This document shows, one piece after another, positions 1 to 5,035 of a stretch of 5,035 bases of DNA (positions are counted from its first letter, which is position 1; every line of letters starts with the position of its first letter). The DNA lies in assembly GCA_030599435.1 (NCBI GenBank), contig JAUVNZ010000140.1:1-5035 (forward strand), read 5' to 3'. The stretch comes from Gammaproteobacteria bacterium (GTDB taxonomy: Bacteria > Pseudomonadota > Gammaproteobacteria > SZUA-152). The notes under the pieces are model-generated. The model made no database searches. It worked only from the letters and a program-made list of their open reading frames with translations, and was not told where the DNA came from. The translations under genes were made by a program, and so were the position numbers.

Positions 1-166
1 CAACTTGCCCAACCAATTTGGATAACCCATCTAGTCTTTGCACAGTATCCTGTAACAAGGTGTGCTCGCCACGAAACGACAGTAACTGCTTGGGATATTG
101 TTCACGAGATAGAGGCCAAAGACGTGTGCCGGCTCCACCGGAAAGGATAACGGGTTGGATTTTCAT
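1..166 (-). CDS. manC: Mannose-1-phosphate guanylyltransferase (ManC/AlgA type), N-terminal 55 residues, cut by the window edge
   Basis: By family this cytoplasmic enzyme makes GDP-mannose from mannose-1-phosphate and GTP, the activated sugar for mannose, fucose or rhamnose units of O-antigen, capsule or exopolysaccharide. What shows it: reading from the ATG at 166, residues 6-20 carry the nucleotidyltransferase signature PVILSGGAGTRLWPLS, followed by R-E-Q-Y-P-K-Q-L-L, the pyrophosphorylase loop and lysine region typical of ManC, AlgA and WbpW. The frame stays open to position 1; family members are usually about 470-480 residues, so most of the gene lies outside. A C-terminal mannose-6-phosphate isomerase domain (bifunctional type) cannot be judged. 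The start is 42 bp after the wzz stop on the same strand, so co-transcription is likely. I see no clear Shine-Dalgarno before the ATG. The choice among manC, algA and wbpW names is by convention only. Confidence 0.88.
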   Translation of the reverse strand, partial: MKIQPVILSGGAGTRLWPLSREQYPKQLLSFRGEHTLLQDTVQRLDGLSKLVGQV

Positions 167-208
167 GCAATGACTACACTGTTGTCTATAGCGCGCGCAC
201 TTGGAGAA

Positions 209-1147
209 TCAGGCATTTTGTAGAGACTTTGTTTGGCCACGTACTTTGGAGAGGAATTCAGCAAAGAATGCAGCAAACACACCCAGCATCAATCCCAACA
301 CCAGGGACAACAGGATGATCAAAGTCTTTCCAGGCCCAGCAGGCTCTGGGGAACGCATGGGAGGCAACAGGGCACGTGTTTCGCGCAAATTGGCCTGCTG
401 AATTTCCAAACGTGCGATCGTATCTCGCTGAACATCTTGAGCAAGTTTATTTTCCGCCAACAGTTCGCGACTTTTCTGGATATTATTATTTTTCATCATA
501 AGCGCCAGTGTCTCGGGCTCGCTAATTATTTTCTTTGTAGTTATTTTCCTATCTTCTTTTGTCAACCCCGTATCTCTTTCTTCCAGAGTAAAAACGTTAC
601 TATCTTCCTTAAGCCTTTCCAGTTTTTCTGTTGCTAGATTTAGCATGATTTCCATTTCCTTGCGTAGCCCACCAAAAATCCGGCTATGGTCTTTTTTTAA
701 CATATCCACCACAGATTGCTGCAAGGTCATGTGAATATCACTTTTCTCCTCTGAACCCTTGCTGGTCAGCACAATAATCTGACTCCCTTTAGGGATGTGG
801 GCATCAATTTTGACTACGGACTTAAATTCGGAATGGTTATTGAGGTAATTCTGCTGTGCCAGGGGAATATAACTTTCCTTCACCTTGGCGAGCACGGTTT
901 CCGGTGATTCCACGATGGATAACTCAGTGCCATTGAGGCGAGTACCAATTTCAATAGAAGTACTGTACTGGTATGAAGGCGGCACAACAACGACGTACAA
1001 GAGAGCGGCAACCGCACTGGCAACAACAACCCCAACCAGAATAAGCTTGCGTTTTACCAATACCAACCACAGATCGACGAGATTGATCTCATCCTCATCG
1101 TAATGAACAGGGAGGGTCTGGTTATACACAGGTGGTTTATTGGTCAT
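209..1147 (-). CDS. wzz: Wzz-family polysaccharide chain-length determinant protein
   Basis: Polysaccharide co-polymerases of this family sit in the inner membrane and set the modal length of O-antigen or related polymers made by the Wzy polymerase. The 312-residue product has the family layout: a short cytoplasmic N-terminus with the Wzz-type stretch DEDEINLVDLWLVLVKRK (about 17-34), a first membrane helix at about 35-56, a large periplasmic part rich in charged helices (about 57-272, coiled-coil-like around 160-260), a proline-rich segment LLPPMRSPEPAGPGK at 260-274, a second membrane helix at about 275-297 and a short basic tail. The length fits Wzz (roughly 300-380). There is no cytoplasmic tyrosine-kinase domain, so it is not a Wzc fusion. 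The ATG at 1147 has no recognisable Shine-Dalgarno, but no better in-frame start was found. It is the first gene after a terminator and a promoter candidate, and is followed 42 bp later by a ManC gene. Which polymer it controls cannot be told. Confidence 0.9.
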   Translation of the reverse strand: MTNKPPVYNQTLPVHYDEDEINLVDLWLVLVKRKLILVGVVVASAVAALLYVVVVPPSYQYSTSIEIGTRLNGTELSIVESPETVLAKVKESYIPLAQQNYLNNHSEFKSVVKIDAHIPKGSQIIVLTSKGSEEKSDIHMTLQQSVVDMLKKDHSRIFGGLRKEMEIMLNLATEKLERLKEDSNVFTLEERDTGLTKEDRKITTKKIISEPETLALMMKNNNIQKSRELLAENKLAQDVQRDTIARLEIQQANLRETRALLPPMRSPEPAGPGKTLIILLSLVLGLMLGVFAAFFAEFLSKVRGQTKSLQNA

Positions 1148-1244
1148 TGACGTATTTTGCGATTACTGCGTTATTATTAAAGAGTGCGTTACTGAAGAGC
1201 AGTCCGGTATCCCGAATATACTGATAATTGCTCTAAACGGCCAA

Positions 1245-1253
1245 ATTGTAGCA
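1245..1253 (-). promoter_or_regulatory. Extended -10 promoter candidate for wzz-manC
   Basis: Read on the minus strand this is TGCTACAAT: a TGn extension plus TACAAT, five of six matches to the sigma-70 -10 box. No good -35 box lies 16-18 bp upstream; the nearest, TTGTGG, is at a 19-bp spacing, which an extended -10 promoter can tolerate. Transcription would begin near 1238, leaving a leader of about 90 nt before the wzz ATG. The position just after the comEA terminator fits a new transcription unit. This is inference from motif match only. Confidence 0.45.
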
Positions 1254-1260
1254 TCTTTGG

Positions 1261-1283
1261 TGCTTTTAACCACAACAAAAGCA
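1261..1283. repeat. 7-bp inverted repeat overlapping the -35 area of the wzz promoter candidate
   Basis: The arms TGCTTTT (1261-1267) and AAAAGCA (1277-1283) are perfect reverse complements separated by 9 bp. The repeat lies just upstream of the extended -10 candidate at 1245-1253, where a regulator could bind. It is short and AT-rich, so chance is a real alternative; no specific regulator is recognised. Confidence 0.3.
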
Positions 1284-1330
1284 ATAGAAAACCGGTTCAA
1301 GCTACTGATTTCCTAAAATAATCGGCCCAA

Positions 1331-1379
1331 TAAAAAACTCGCCGTGATGTGCTCCCAAATGTGGGGCAAACACGGCGAG
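1331..1379 (-). terminator. Rho-independent terminator after comEA
   Basis: On the minus strand a perfect 9-bp GC-rich stem is formed by CTCGCCGTG (1371-1379) and CACGGCGAG (1338-1346), followed directly by six T residues (1332-1337). The 24-nt interior can form a second small hairpin (CCCA/TGGG). It begins 26 bp after the comEA stop codon, so it should end transcription of comEA and whatever is read through from pyrF. It also insulates the following wzz unit. Confidence 0.9.
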
Positions 1380-1405
1380 CTTGTCTCTAAAACCCTAAAA
1401 AAGGG

Positions 1406-1681
1406 TTATTTATCGCTAGTTTCAATCACTAAATTTGAACGATTTTTTTCAACAGTTTTGATTCCAATACCCTTCACATTACTCAGGTCTTCAACAAGAC
1501 GGAAAGGTCCATTGGCTTCACGGTAAGCTACAATAGCTGCCGCTTTGGATGCCCCTACTCCGTTCAACTCAGCGGCCAGAGTACTGGCATCAGCCTTGTT
1601 GATATCCACTGGAACAGCCCACGCACTGAACGAAACCAAAGCCAGCACAACCGCAAATAAAATCCCTTTAAAGTGTTTCAT
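1406..1681 (-). CDS. comEA: Secreted ComEA-like helix-hairpin-helix DNA-binding protein
   Basis: ComEA-type proteins bind double-stranded DNA in the periplasm through helix-hairpin-helix motifs; in competent Gram-negatives they ratchet DNA in through the outer membrane for ComEC. The 91-residue product has a signal peptide (residues 1-22: basic MKHFK start, hydrophobic core, cleavage likely after SAWA), then one compact domain opening with the family phrase VDINKADASTLAAELNGVG. The first hairpin is around 39-54 and the second, LSNVKGIGIKTVEKNR, at 66-81. There is no membrane anchor after the signal, as in the short Gram-negative forms (YbaV-like). The ATG at 1681 is supported by AAGGAG at 1690-1695, 8 nt upstream. 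The gene follows pyrF by 106 bp and ends just before a strong terminator. Whether it serves natural transformation here is unproven; many non-competent gammaproteobacteria also carry such a protein. Confidence 0.9.
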   Translation of the reverse strand: MKHFKGILFAVVLALVSFSAWAVPVDINKADASTLAAELNGVGASKAAAIVAYREANGPFRLVEDLSNVKGIGIKTVEKNRSNLVIETSDK

Positions 1682-1689
1682 GTTTACAA

Positions 1690-1695
1690 CTCCTT
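1690..1695 (-). promoter_or_regulatory. Shine-Dalgarno site of comEA
   Basis: AAGGAG on the minus strand, 8 nt before the ATG at 1681. It is the strongest ribosome-binding site in the window and confirms the start that gives an intact signal peptide. Confidence 0.8.
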
Positions 1696-1734
1696 ACTGT
1701 TTATTTTTTTCAGTTTTTAAAAGTAATTTCCGTA

Positions 1735-1748
1735 TTCCCAAATGGGAA
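1735..1748. repeat. 14-bp perfect palindrome upstream of comEA
   Basis: The sequence TTCCCAAATGGGAA is two 6-bp complementary arms around a central AA, 53 bp upstream of the comEA start and 39 bp beyond the pyrF stop. No T-tract follows on either strand, so it is not an intrinsic terminator. On the minus strand its right half contributes a weak -35-like TTGGGA, with TAAAAA 16 bp downstream as a poor -10. It could be an operator for comEA, but no known binding consensus is recognised. Confidence 0.4.
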
Positions 1749-1787
1749 ATCAGAGCGTAAGGATAAGGCCGTGAAGGGTCAATCAAT

Positions 1788-2489
1788 TTAACGCGGTAAT
1801 ATTGCCAAATTAATGTTTTCCAATGCTGTGCAAGGACTTTCCGCCTGAGTTATTGGGCGACCGATGACCAGATAGCTTGATCCTGCACGAATCGCATCCT
1901 CTGGTGTAGTAACTCGTTTCTGGTCGTCTGTTGACACACCTGCCGGACGCACACCCGGTGTTACCAGAGCAAAAGAATCACCAACCGTTTCTCTCAGTGC
2001 CGCCACTTCGAGCGGTGAGCAGACAACGCCATCCAGTCCTGAACTTTTTGCCAGCTGAGCCAAACGTAACACATTCGTTTCTGAGTCTGCATCTAACCCA
2101 ATTTCCTGCAAGTCTTCTTCGCCCATGCTGGTCAATATCGTAACCGCGATTAATAAAGGCTGATGGCTTGATGATTCTATCGCTTCGCGAGCTGCTTCCA
2201 TCATGCGGCGGCCACCCAGCGCGTGCACGTTGACCATCCATACTCCTAAATCAGCAGCAGCACGACAGGCTTTCGCAACAGTATTAGGAATATCATGAAA
2301 CTTAAGGTCTAGAAAAACTTCAAATCCCAAACCATGCAGCTGTTCAACAAAGGCAGGGCCTGCACGAGTAAACAATTCCTTGCCCACTTTGACACGACAC
2401 ATTTTTGGATCCAAAGTTTTAGCCAAACTGAGCGCTTCATCGGCACTGGCAAAATCCAGGGCAACTATGATTCGTGGATTATTTGTCAC
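1788..2489 (-). CDS. pyrF: Orotidine 5'-phosphate decarboxylase
   Basis: Cytoplasmic enzyme of the last step of de novo UMP synthesis, OMP to UMP plus CO2. The 233-residue length matches the bacterial PyrF family. Visible motifs of the TIM-barrel active site: VALDF with Asp11, VKVGKELF with Lys34, the catalytic D-x-K-x-x-D array [10 protein letters not shown] (Asp61, Lys63, Asp66), the phosphate-binding LVTPGVRP (about 176-182) and YLVIGRPIT with Arg211. No key residue is missing. The start is GTG at 2489, with GGAGAG at 2497-2502 (7 nt upstream) as ribosome-binding site. That site is part of a 13-bp tandem repeat running back over the lapB stop, 56 bp upstream. No terminator lies between lapB and pyrF, so they are probably co-transcribed, an arrangement known from other gammaproteobacteria. 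The GTG start and an overlapping short ORF may hold translation down. Confidence 0.97.
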   Translation of the reverse strand: MTNNPRIIVALDFASADEALSLAKTLDPKMCRVKVGKELFTRAGPAFVEQLHGLGFEVFLDLKFHDIPNTVAKACRAAADLGVWMVNVHALGGRRMMEAAREAIESSSHQPLLIAVTILTSMGEEDLQEIGLDADSETNVLRLAQLAKSSGLDGVVCSPLEVAALRETVGDSFALVTPGVRPAGVSTDDQKRVTTPEDAIRAGSSYLVIGRPITQAESPCTALENINLAILPR

Positions 2490-2520
2490 TTATGTACTCT
2501 CCAACTTTAGTCTCCAACAT
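2479..2520 (-). other. Possible 13-codon leader ORF overlapping the pyrF start
   Basis: On the minus strand an ATG at 2520 (sharing bases with a TAA) opens a frame encoding [13 protein letters not shown], ending with TAA at 2479-2481, 8 bp inside pyrF. The frame runs over the pyrF ribosome-binding site and GTG start, so its translation would compete with or couple to pyrF initiation. There is no convincing Shine-Dalgarno upstream of this ATG and so short a frame can arise by chance; treat it as a hypothesis. Confidence 0.2.
2497..2502 (-). promoter_or_regulatory. Shine-Dalgarno site deciding the GTG start of pyrF
   Basis: GGAGAG on the minus strand, 7 nt before the GTG at 2489. It belongs to the first unit of the 13-bp tandem repeat; a second copy (TTGGAGA) lies 13 nt further upstream, too far to serve this start but well placed as a standby site. 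Confidence 0.65.
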
Positions 2521-2562
2521 TAGACGCCAACTTTACTCATCAATATTACTCACCAACTACAC
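2498..2562. repeat. 13-bp imperfect tandem repeat, five units, at the lapB-pyrF junction
   Basis: Five successive 13-bp units read on the plus strand: TCTCCAACTTTAG (2498), TCTCCAACATTAG (2511), ACGCCAACTTTAC (2524), TCATCAATATTAC (2537) and TCACCAACTACAC (2550). Adjacent to the first unit, similarity is 12 of 13, then it decays to about 9 of 13. On the minus strand the consensus is close to STAAWGTTGGNGA. The first four units each give a TAA stop; because 13 is not a multiple of three, these fall in all three frames. Units nearest pyrF supply GGAGA, used as its ribosome-binding site. The farthest unit codes for the last residues of LapB. Confidence 0.8.
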
Positions 2563-3715
2563 CGTGAATTGGATGTATGCTGCCCCATTGTTTACAGCTT
2601 GGGCAACTCCATCGCAATACCTTGGCTTTAAAACCACAATTCTTACACCGATAAGCAGATTTGTCTTCCAGTAACCGGCGGGTCAGCTCTTTCAAAATCA
2701 TGAGATTATCACGCGCCTTACCATCACTACCTATAAGATGTAATTCAATCAATCGATCAAGACCTCTTACTGAAGGTCGTTCTCGTAAAAATGACACTAT
2801 TCGATCGGATGCGGCCCGTTCCCCTTCCCGCTGACGCATTAGATCCACCAATGCTAACAAAGGGGTAATGCCTCCATGTTCATCTAATAAATAGCTAAGA
2901 TAATGCTCAGCTTCATGCGGCTTACCTAAACTCTGATAACACTCCAACAACGGCTCAACAACTTCGGGCAAATATCGCGCATCCTGTTTTTCAACTTGCT
3001 TAAGGGTTTTAATCGCCGCTTTGCAGTGTCCGGTGATTTTTTCTATATCGGCCTGTAGCAAACTGGCGCGCACACTTTTACGGTCACTAACCAATGCCTT
3101 TTTGGCCATCTTCAATGCCACTCTAAAATCACCTTTGTCCTTGGAAGCTTCTCCTTGTTCACAATAAAACTGTGTCAACAACGAACCCATATTACGGCCA
3201 GAAAAACTTTCAATACGTTTTGTTATTTCTATCGCCTTTTGCCACTCCTTTTCCTGTTGGTAGATATCTAGCAACCTCTCCATGGAATCACCACGAAAAC
3301 TTCCTTGCTCTAACAACTCAAGAAACAAAGTTTCAGCGCGCCCTAACAAACCAGCGCACAAATAATCCTGCCCTAATTCAAATAACGCCAGGGCGCGTTG
3401 TTCTTTGTTTAAAGTTGGTCTTGCAATGAGGTTTTGGTGAATACGTATAGCTCTATCTCCCTCACCTCGTCGGCGAAAAAGATTACCAAGCGCAAGATGC
3501 GTTTCTACCGTTTCACTATCCACTTCAAGCATTTTAACGAAAACATCAATCGCTTTATCTGGTTGTTCATTTAAAAGGAAATTTAGACCTTCAAAATAAT
3601 TCGAAGAAAATGCAGTTTTAGTATGTGGTGTCGACTTGTCTGGGGAACGCCGGCCTATCCACCAACCTGATAGAGCTGCAATTGGTAATAAAATAAAAAG
3701 TAGAGCCAACTCCAT
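2546..3715 (-). CDS. lapB: Lipopolysaccharide assembly protein B (TPR protein with rubredoxin-type zinc ribbon)
   Basis: LapB (YciM) is an inner-membrane-anchored adaptor that, in E. coli, directs FtsH to degrade LpxC and so balances lipopolysaccharide against phospholipid synthesis; it also interacts with LPS export and YejM. The 389-residue product has the same length as the E. coli protein. Residues 2-20 form the N-terminal membrane helix, followed by GRRS. About 35-340 are helical tetratricopeptide repeats, for example FEGLNFLLNEQPDKAIDVF (41-59) and HLALGNLFRRRGEGDRAI (73-90). The C-terminus has a zinc ribbon, YRCKNCGF and WSCPSCKQWG, with Cys357, Cys360, Cys371 and Cys374 all present. 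The ATG at 3715 lies 2 nt after the lapA stop, so translational coupling is likely; AAGGA sits about 12 nt upstream inside lapA. The last codons fall in the 13-bp repeat array, giving the tail GVVGE. Confidence 0.96.
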   Translation of the reverse strand: MELALLFILLPIAALSGWWIGRRSPDKSTPHTKTAFSSNYFEGLNFLLNEQPDKAIDVFVKMLEVDSETVETHLALGNLFRRRGEGDRAIRIHQNLIARPTLNKEQRALALFELGQDYLCAGLLGRAETLFLELLEQGSFRGDSMERLLDIYQQEKEWQKAIEITKRIESFSGRNMGSLLTQFYCEQGEASKDKGDFRVALKMAKKALVSDRKSVRASLLQADIEKITGHCKAAIKTLKQVEKQDARYLPEVVEPLLECYQSLGKPHEAEHYLSYLLDEHGGITPLLALVDLMRQREGERAASDRIVSFLRERPSVRGLDRLIELHLIGSDGKARDNLMILKELTRRLLEDKSAYRCKNCGFKAKVLRWSCPSCKQWGSIHPIHGVVGE

Positions 3716-3717
3716 GC

Positions 3718-4011
3718 TCAGTGACTGTCCTTCATAGGCAAAGAACGTAAATTGGTTATCTCTTTTTCAGTAACCTTCGCCGCTTTACGTAATTTCGCCA
3801 ATTCACGTTTTTGCGCAAGAACAGCCCACATGCTGGCCAACACTCCCATAATTGCACCTAATGCCAGGGCAATAACTATCACCAGAGACAAGGGTGCTTG
3901 TAGCTTATCAAAATAGTAATTAAGCGTAACCGTATCCGAATTTAGCAGAGCAAAACTGAGCCCAACCAGTGCTACCAGTAAAAGTATTGTATAAATAATA
4001 ATTCGTTTCAT
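3718..4011 (-). CDS. lapA: Lipopolysaccharide assembly protein A (DUF1049 family, two membrane helices)
   Basis: LapA (YciS) is a small inner-membrane partner of LapB in regulation of lipopolysaccharide synthesis and assembly. From the ATG at 4011 the product is 97 residues, close to the E. coli protein (about 100). Helix 1 is at about 3-23, then the family-typical N-S-D-T-V-T-L-N-Y-Y-F (24-34), helix 2 at about 42-65, and a charged coiled-coil-like tail (66-90) in the cytoplasm. The frame is open further upstream to a TTG at 4062, adding MQRFLCGSCFIFEIWIV. I prefer 4011 because MKRIII opens like known LapA proteins and the TTG extension is Cys/aromatic-rich and unlike the family. The ribosome-binding site is weak (TGGAT a few bases upstream). 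The stop lies 2 nt before lapB. The unit follows the ihfB terminator, so a promoter should lie in 4012-4102, but none is convincing. Confidence 0.92.
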   Translation of the reverse strand: MKRIIIYTILLLVALVGLSFALLNSDTVTLNYYFDKLQAPLSLVIVIALALGAIMGVLASMWAVLAQKRELAKLRKAAKVTEKEITNLRSLPMKDSH

Positions 4012-4102
4012 AACAATCCAGATCTCAAATATAAAGCATGAACCACAAAGGAATCGTTGCAATCTCTATGGTCTTAGTCAAATAATCTTTTATCCCGTAT
4101 TC

Positions 4103-4141
4103 AAAAAAAAACGGTATCCGCGATTCCGCAAATACCGTTTT
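4103..4141 (-). terminator. Rho-independent terminator after ihfB
   Basis: On the minus strand AAAACGGTAT (4132-4141) pairs perfectly over 10 bp with ATACCGTTTT (4108-4117); the interior adds a 3-bp GCG/CGC helix. The stem runs into a T-tract of nine (4103-4111 as A on the plus strand). It lies 57 bp past the ihfB stop and separates ihfB from lapAB. On the plus strand it is followed only by TTTT and CTTAAA, so activity there would be weaker and no plus-strand gene needs it. Confidence 0.92.
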
Positions 4142-4198
4142 CTTAAATAGCCATTTTGTGGCACCAGGCCTTTTGGCCAACGAACTGGTCTCTAAATA

Positions 4199-4495
4199 TC
4201 AGTCCTGGCTCTTCATTATATTGTTGACACGTTCACGCAACTCTTTACCAGGCTTGAAATGCGGCACATATTTGCCTGAAAGGGCAACTGCCTCACCCGT
4301 TTTGGGGTTTCGCCCAATACGTGGCGGACGGTAATGCAGGGAAAAACTGCCAAATCCCCGTATTTCAATCCGTTGCCCTGTAGCCAGATTTTTCGCCATC
4401 TGTTCGATCAAAGTCTTCACAGACAGTTCCACGTCTTTCTGTGGCAAATGGGGCTGCTTGCGCGCGATGCGTTCAATCAGTTCGGATTTTGTCAT
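4199..4495 (-). CDS. ihfB: Integration host factor beta subunit
   Basis: IHF beta pairs with IHF alpha to make a sequence-specific DNA-bending nucleoid protein used in transcription, replication and recombination. The 98-residue product is near the usual 94-99. It begins [11 protein letters not shown], almost identical to the E. coli subunit, then has dimerisation helices (about 3-38), the core [17 protein letters not shown] (43-59) and the DNA-clasping arm GRNPKTGE (61-68), with Pro64, the residue that intercalates at the kink. It closes with [16 protein letters not shown] (75-90). The SFSLHYR stretch and lack of HU features distinguish it from HU and from the alpha subunit. The ATG at 4495 is backed by AAGGGA at 4504-4509, 8 nt upstream. 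It lies 66 bp behind rpsA with no terminator between, so readthrough from rpsA is likely, as in the rpsA-ihfB pairing common in gammaproteobacteria. A strong terminator follows. Confidence 0.98.
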   Translation of the reverse strand: MTKSELIERIARKQPHLPQKDVELSVKTLIEQMAKNLATGQRIEIRGFGSFSLHYRPPRIGRNPKTGEAVALSGKYVPHFKPGKELRERVNNIMKSQD

Positions 4496-4503
4496 CTTAC
4501 CAA

Positions 4504-4509
4504 TCCCTT
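4504..4509 (-). promoter_or_regulatory. Shine-Dalgarno site of ihfB
   Basis: AAGGGA on the minus strand, 8 nt before the ATG at 4495. It fixes that start codon in preference to any alternative in the 66-bp rpsA-ihfB gap. Confidence 0.7.
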
Positions 4510-4561
4510 TCTTGTTACATCTTATTACTAACGAGTGTCACAATTGGCGCCCGGTAACCTG

Positions 4562-5035
4562 TTATTCTGCGTCCTTACCACCATCCATCTGTTCCTTAAG
4601 TAGGTCACCCAGGGTACCTCCGCCTGTTTCAGTCTGTTTACGACTGTATCCCTGTATAGCTTCGGCCTCTTCGGCAGTATCCTTAGCTTTAATTGACAAA
4701 TTTAGGTTACGATTTTTACGATCTACGCCGATAAAGCGGGCTTCTATTTCCTCACCCTGCTTCAAAATGGTGCGAGCATCTTCGACTCGGTCACGAGCAA
4801 TTTCGGAAGAACGAATATAACCCTCAATTCCATCGCCCAAATCAACTGCAGCGCCTTTGGCATCCACTTCCCCAATCACACCGGTGACATTAGTGCCTTT
4901 GGGGTGAGCTGCCAGGTAATTAGAGAAAGGATCTTGCTCCAGCTGCTTGATGCCCAGAGAAATACGCTCACGCTCAGAATCAATAGCGAGAATTACTGTT
5001 TCCAGCTCATCGCCCTTATTGTATGCGCGTACGGC
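4562..5035 (-). CDS. rpsA: 30S ribosomal protein S1, C-terminal 157 residues, cut by the window edge
   Basis: S1 is the large RNA-binding protein of the small subunit that captures and unfolds mRNA for initiation. The frame is open from the window edge to TAA at 4562-4564, so the 5' part lies outside; full S1 is about 557 residues. In the visible fragment, residues 1-32 are the end of the fifth S1 repeat (KGDELETVILAIDSERERIS, then LGIKQL). The sixth repeat spans about 47-118, with GVIGEVDAKGAAVDLGDGIE, the phrase RDRVEDA and the closing DRKNRNLNLSIKAKD, closely matching E. coli S1. The last 40 residues are a polar low-complexity tail with GGG and several acidic residues, normally variable in the family. 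The next gene on the same strand is ihfB, 66 bp away. Confidence 0.97.
   Translation of the reverse strand, partial: AVRAYNKGDELETVILAIDSERERISLGIKQLEQDPFSNYLAAHPKGTNVTGVIGEVDAKGAAVDLGDGIEGYIRSSEIARDRVEDARTILKQGEEIEARFIGVDRKNRNLNLSIKAKDTAEEAEAIQGYSRKQTETGGGTLGDLLKEQMDGGKDAE

Noticed and set aside
191..198. GCGCGCGC run between wzz and manC as a regulatory or recombination site
   Set aside because: Only 8 bp, trivially self-complementary, with no flanking structure or recognisable motif.
233..637. Plus-strand open frame of 134 codons inside wzz
   Set aside because: Antisense to a well-supported membrane protein gene, Cys/Phe/Gln-rich composition, no ribosome-binding site and no recognisable domain; a shadow frame.
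1148..1330. JUMPStart/ops element in the wzz leader
   Set aside because: Polysaccharide operons often carry a GGCGGTAG-type ops element for RfaH; only a loose CAGTAGCTTG-like match is present on the minus strand, without the core.
1978..2241. Alternative minus-strand frame of 87 codons inside pyrF
   Set aside because: Overlaps the intact pyrF catalytic core in another frame and its sequence is low-complexity Arg/Gly-rich; no evidence of real coding.
4053..4081. Promoter for lapAB: TTGACT (4076-4081) with AACGAT (4053-4058) at 17 bp on the minus strand
   Set aside because: The -35 is five of six but the -10 matches only three of six. The other -10-like word, TATATT at 4028-4033, would leave only about 10 nt of leader and has no -35. 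Neither is good enough to annotate.
4150..4189. Small hairpins between ihfB and its terminator (GCCA/TGGC, GGCC-TTTT-GGCC, ACCAG/CTGGT)
   Set aside because: Stems of 4-5 bp that compete with one another; expected by chance and not needed, because the strong terminator at 4103-4141 explains the transcript end.
4496..4561. Terminator or separate promoter between rpsA and ihfB
   Set aside because: The 66-bp gap has no stem plus T-tract, and promoter-like words (TTGTGA, TAAGAT) are at a wrong spacing of about 13 bp.

Overview
This window looks like a chromosomal segment of a free-living gammaproteobacterium, possibly from the marine Pseudomonas/Cellvibrio-like branches. That is judged from gene order and protein similarity recalled from memory, not from a search. 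All genes lie on the minus strand, so reading order runs from position 5035 down to 1. By eye the base composition is moderate, a little under 50% GC.

Positions 5035 to about 1380 hold a conserved housekeeping block: the 3' end of rpsA (ribosomal protein S1), ihfB (IHF beta subunit) with a strong intrinsic terminator behind it, lapA and lapB (inner-membrane control of lipopolysaccharide assembly, 2 nt apart), pyrF (OMP decarboxylase, GTG start), and a small secreted ComEA-like helix-hairpin-helix protein. A long-stem intrinsic terminator closes this block at 1331-1379.

Positions about 1330 to 1 start a surface-polysaccharide block. A 190-bp leader with a good extended -10 promoter candidate precedes a Wzz-type chain-length determinant. 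The 5' end of a ManC/AlgA-type mannose-1-phosphate guanylyltransferase follows 42 bp later and runs off the window. The polysaccharide locus therefore probably continues beyond position 1.

The genes share an envelope theme: LapA/LapB tune lipopolysaccharide synthesis, Wzz sets polymer length and ManC supplies GDP-mannose. The genes themselves are ordinary. The most unusual local structure is a 13-bp imperfect tandem repeat spanning the lapB stop and the pyrF ribosome-binding region. It places TAA stops in all three frames and creates a possible 13-codon leader ORF overlapping the pyrF start. I see no mobile element, CRISPR array, RNA gene or novel system.
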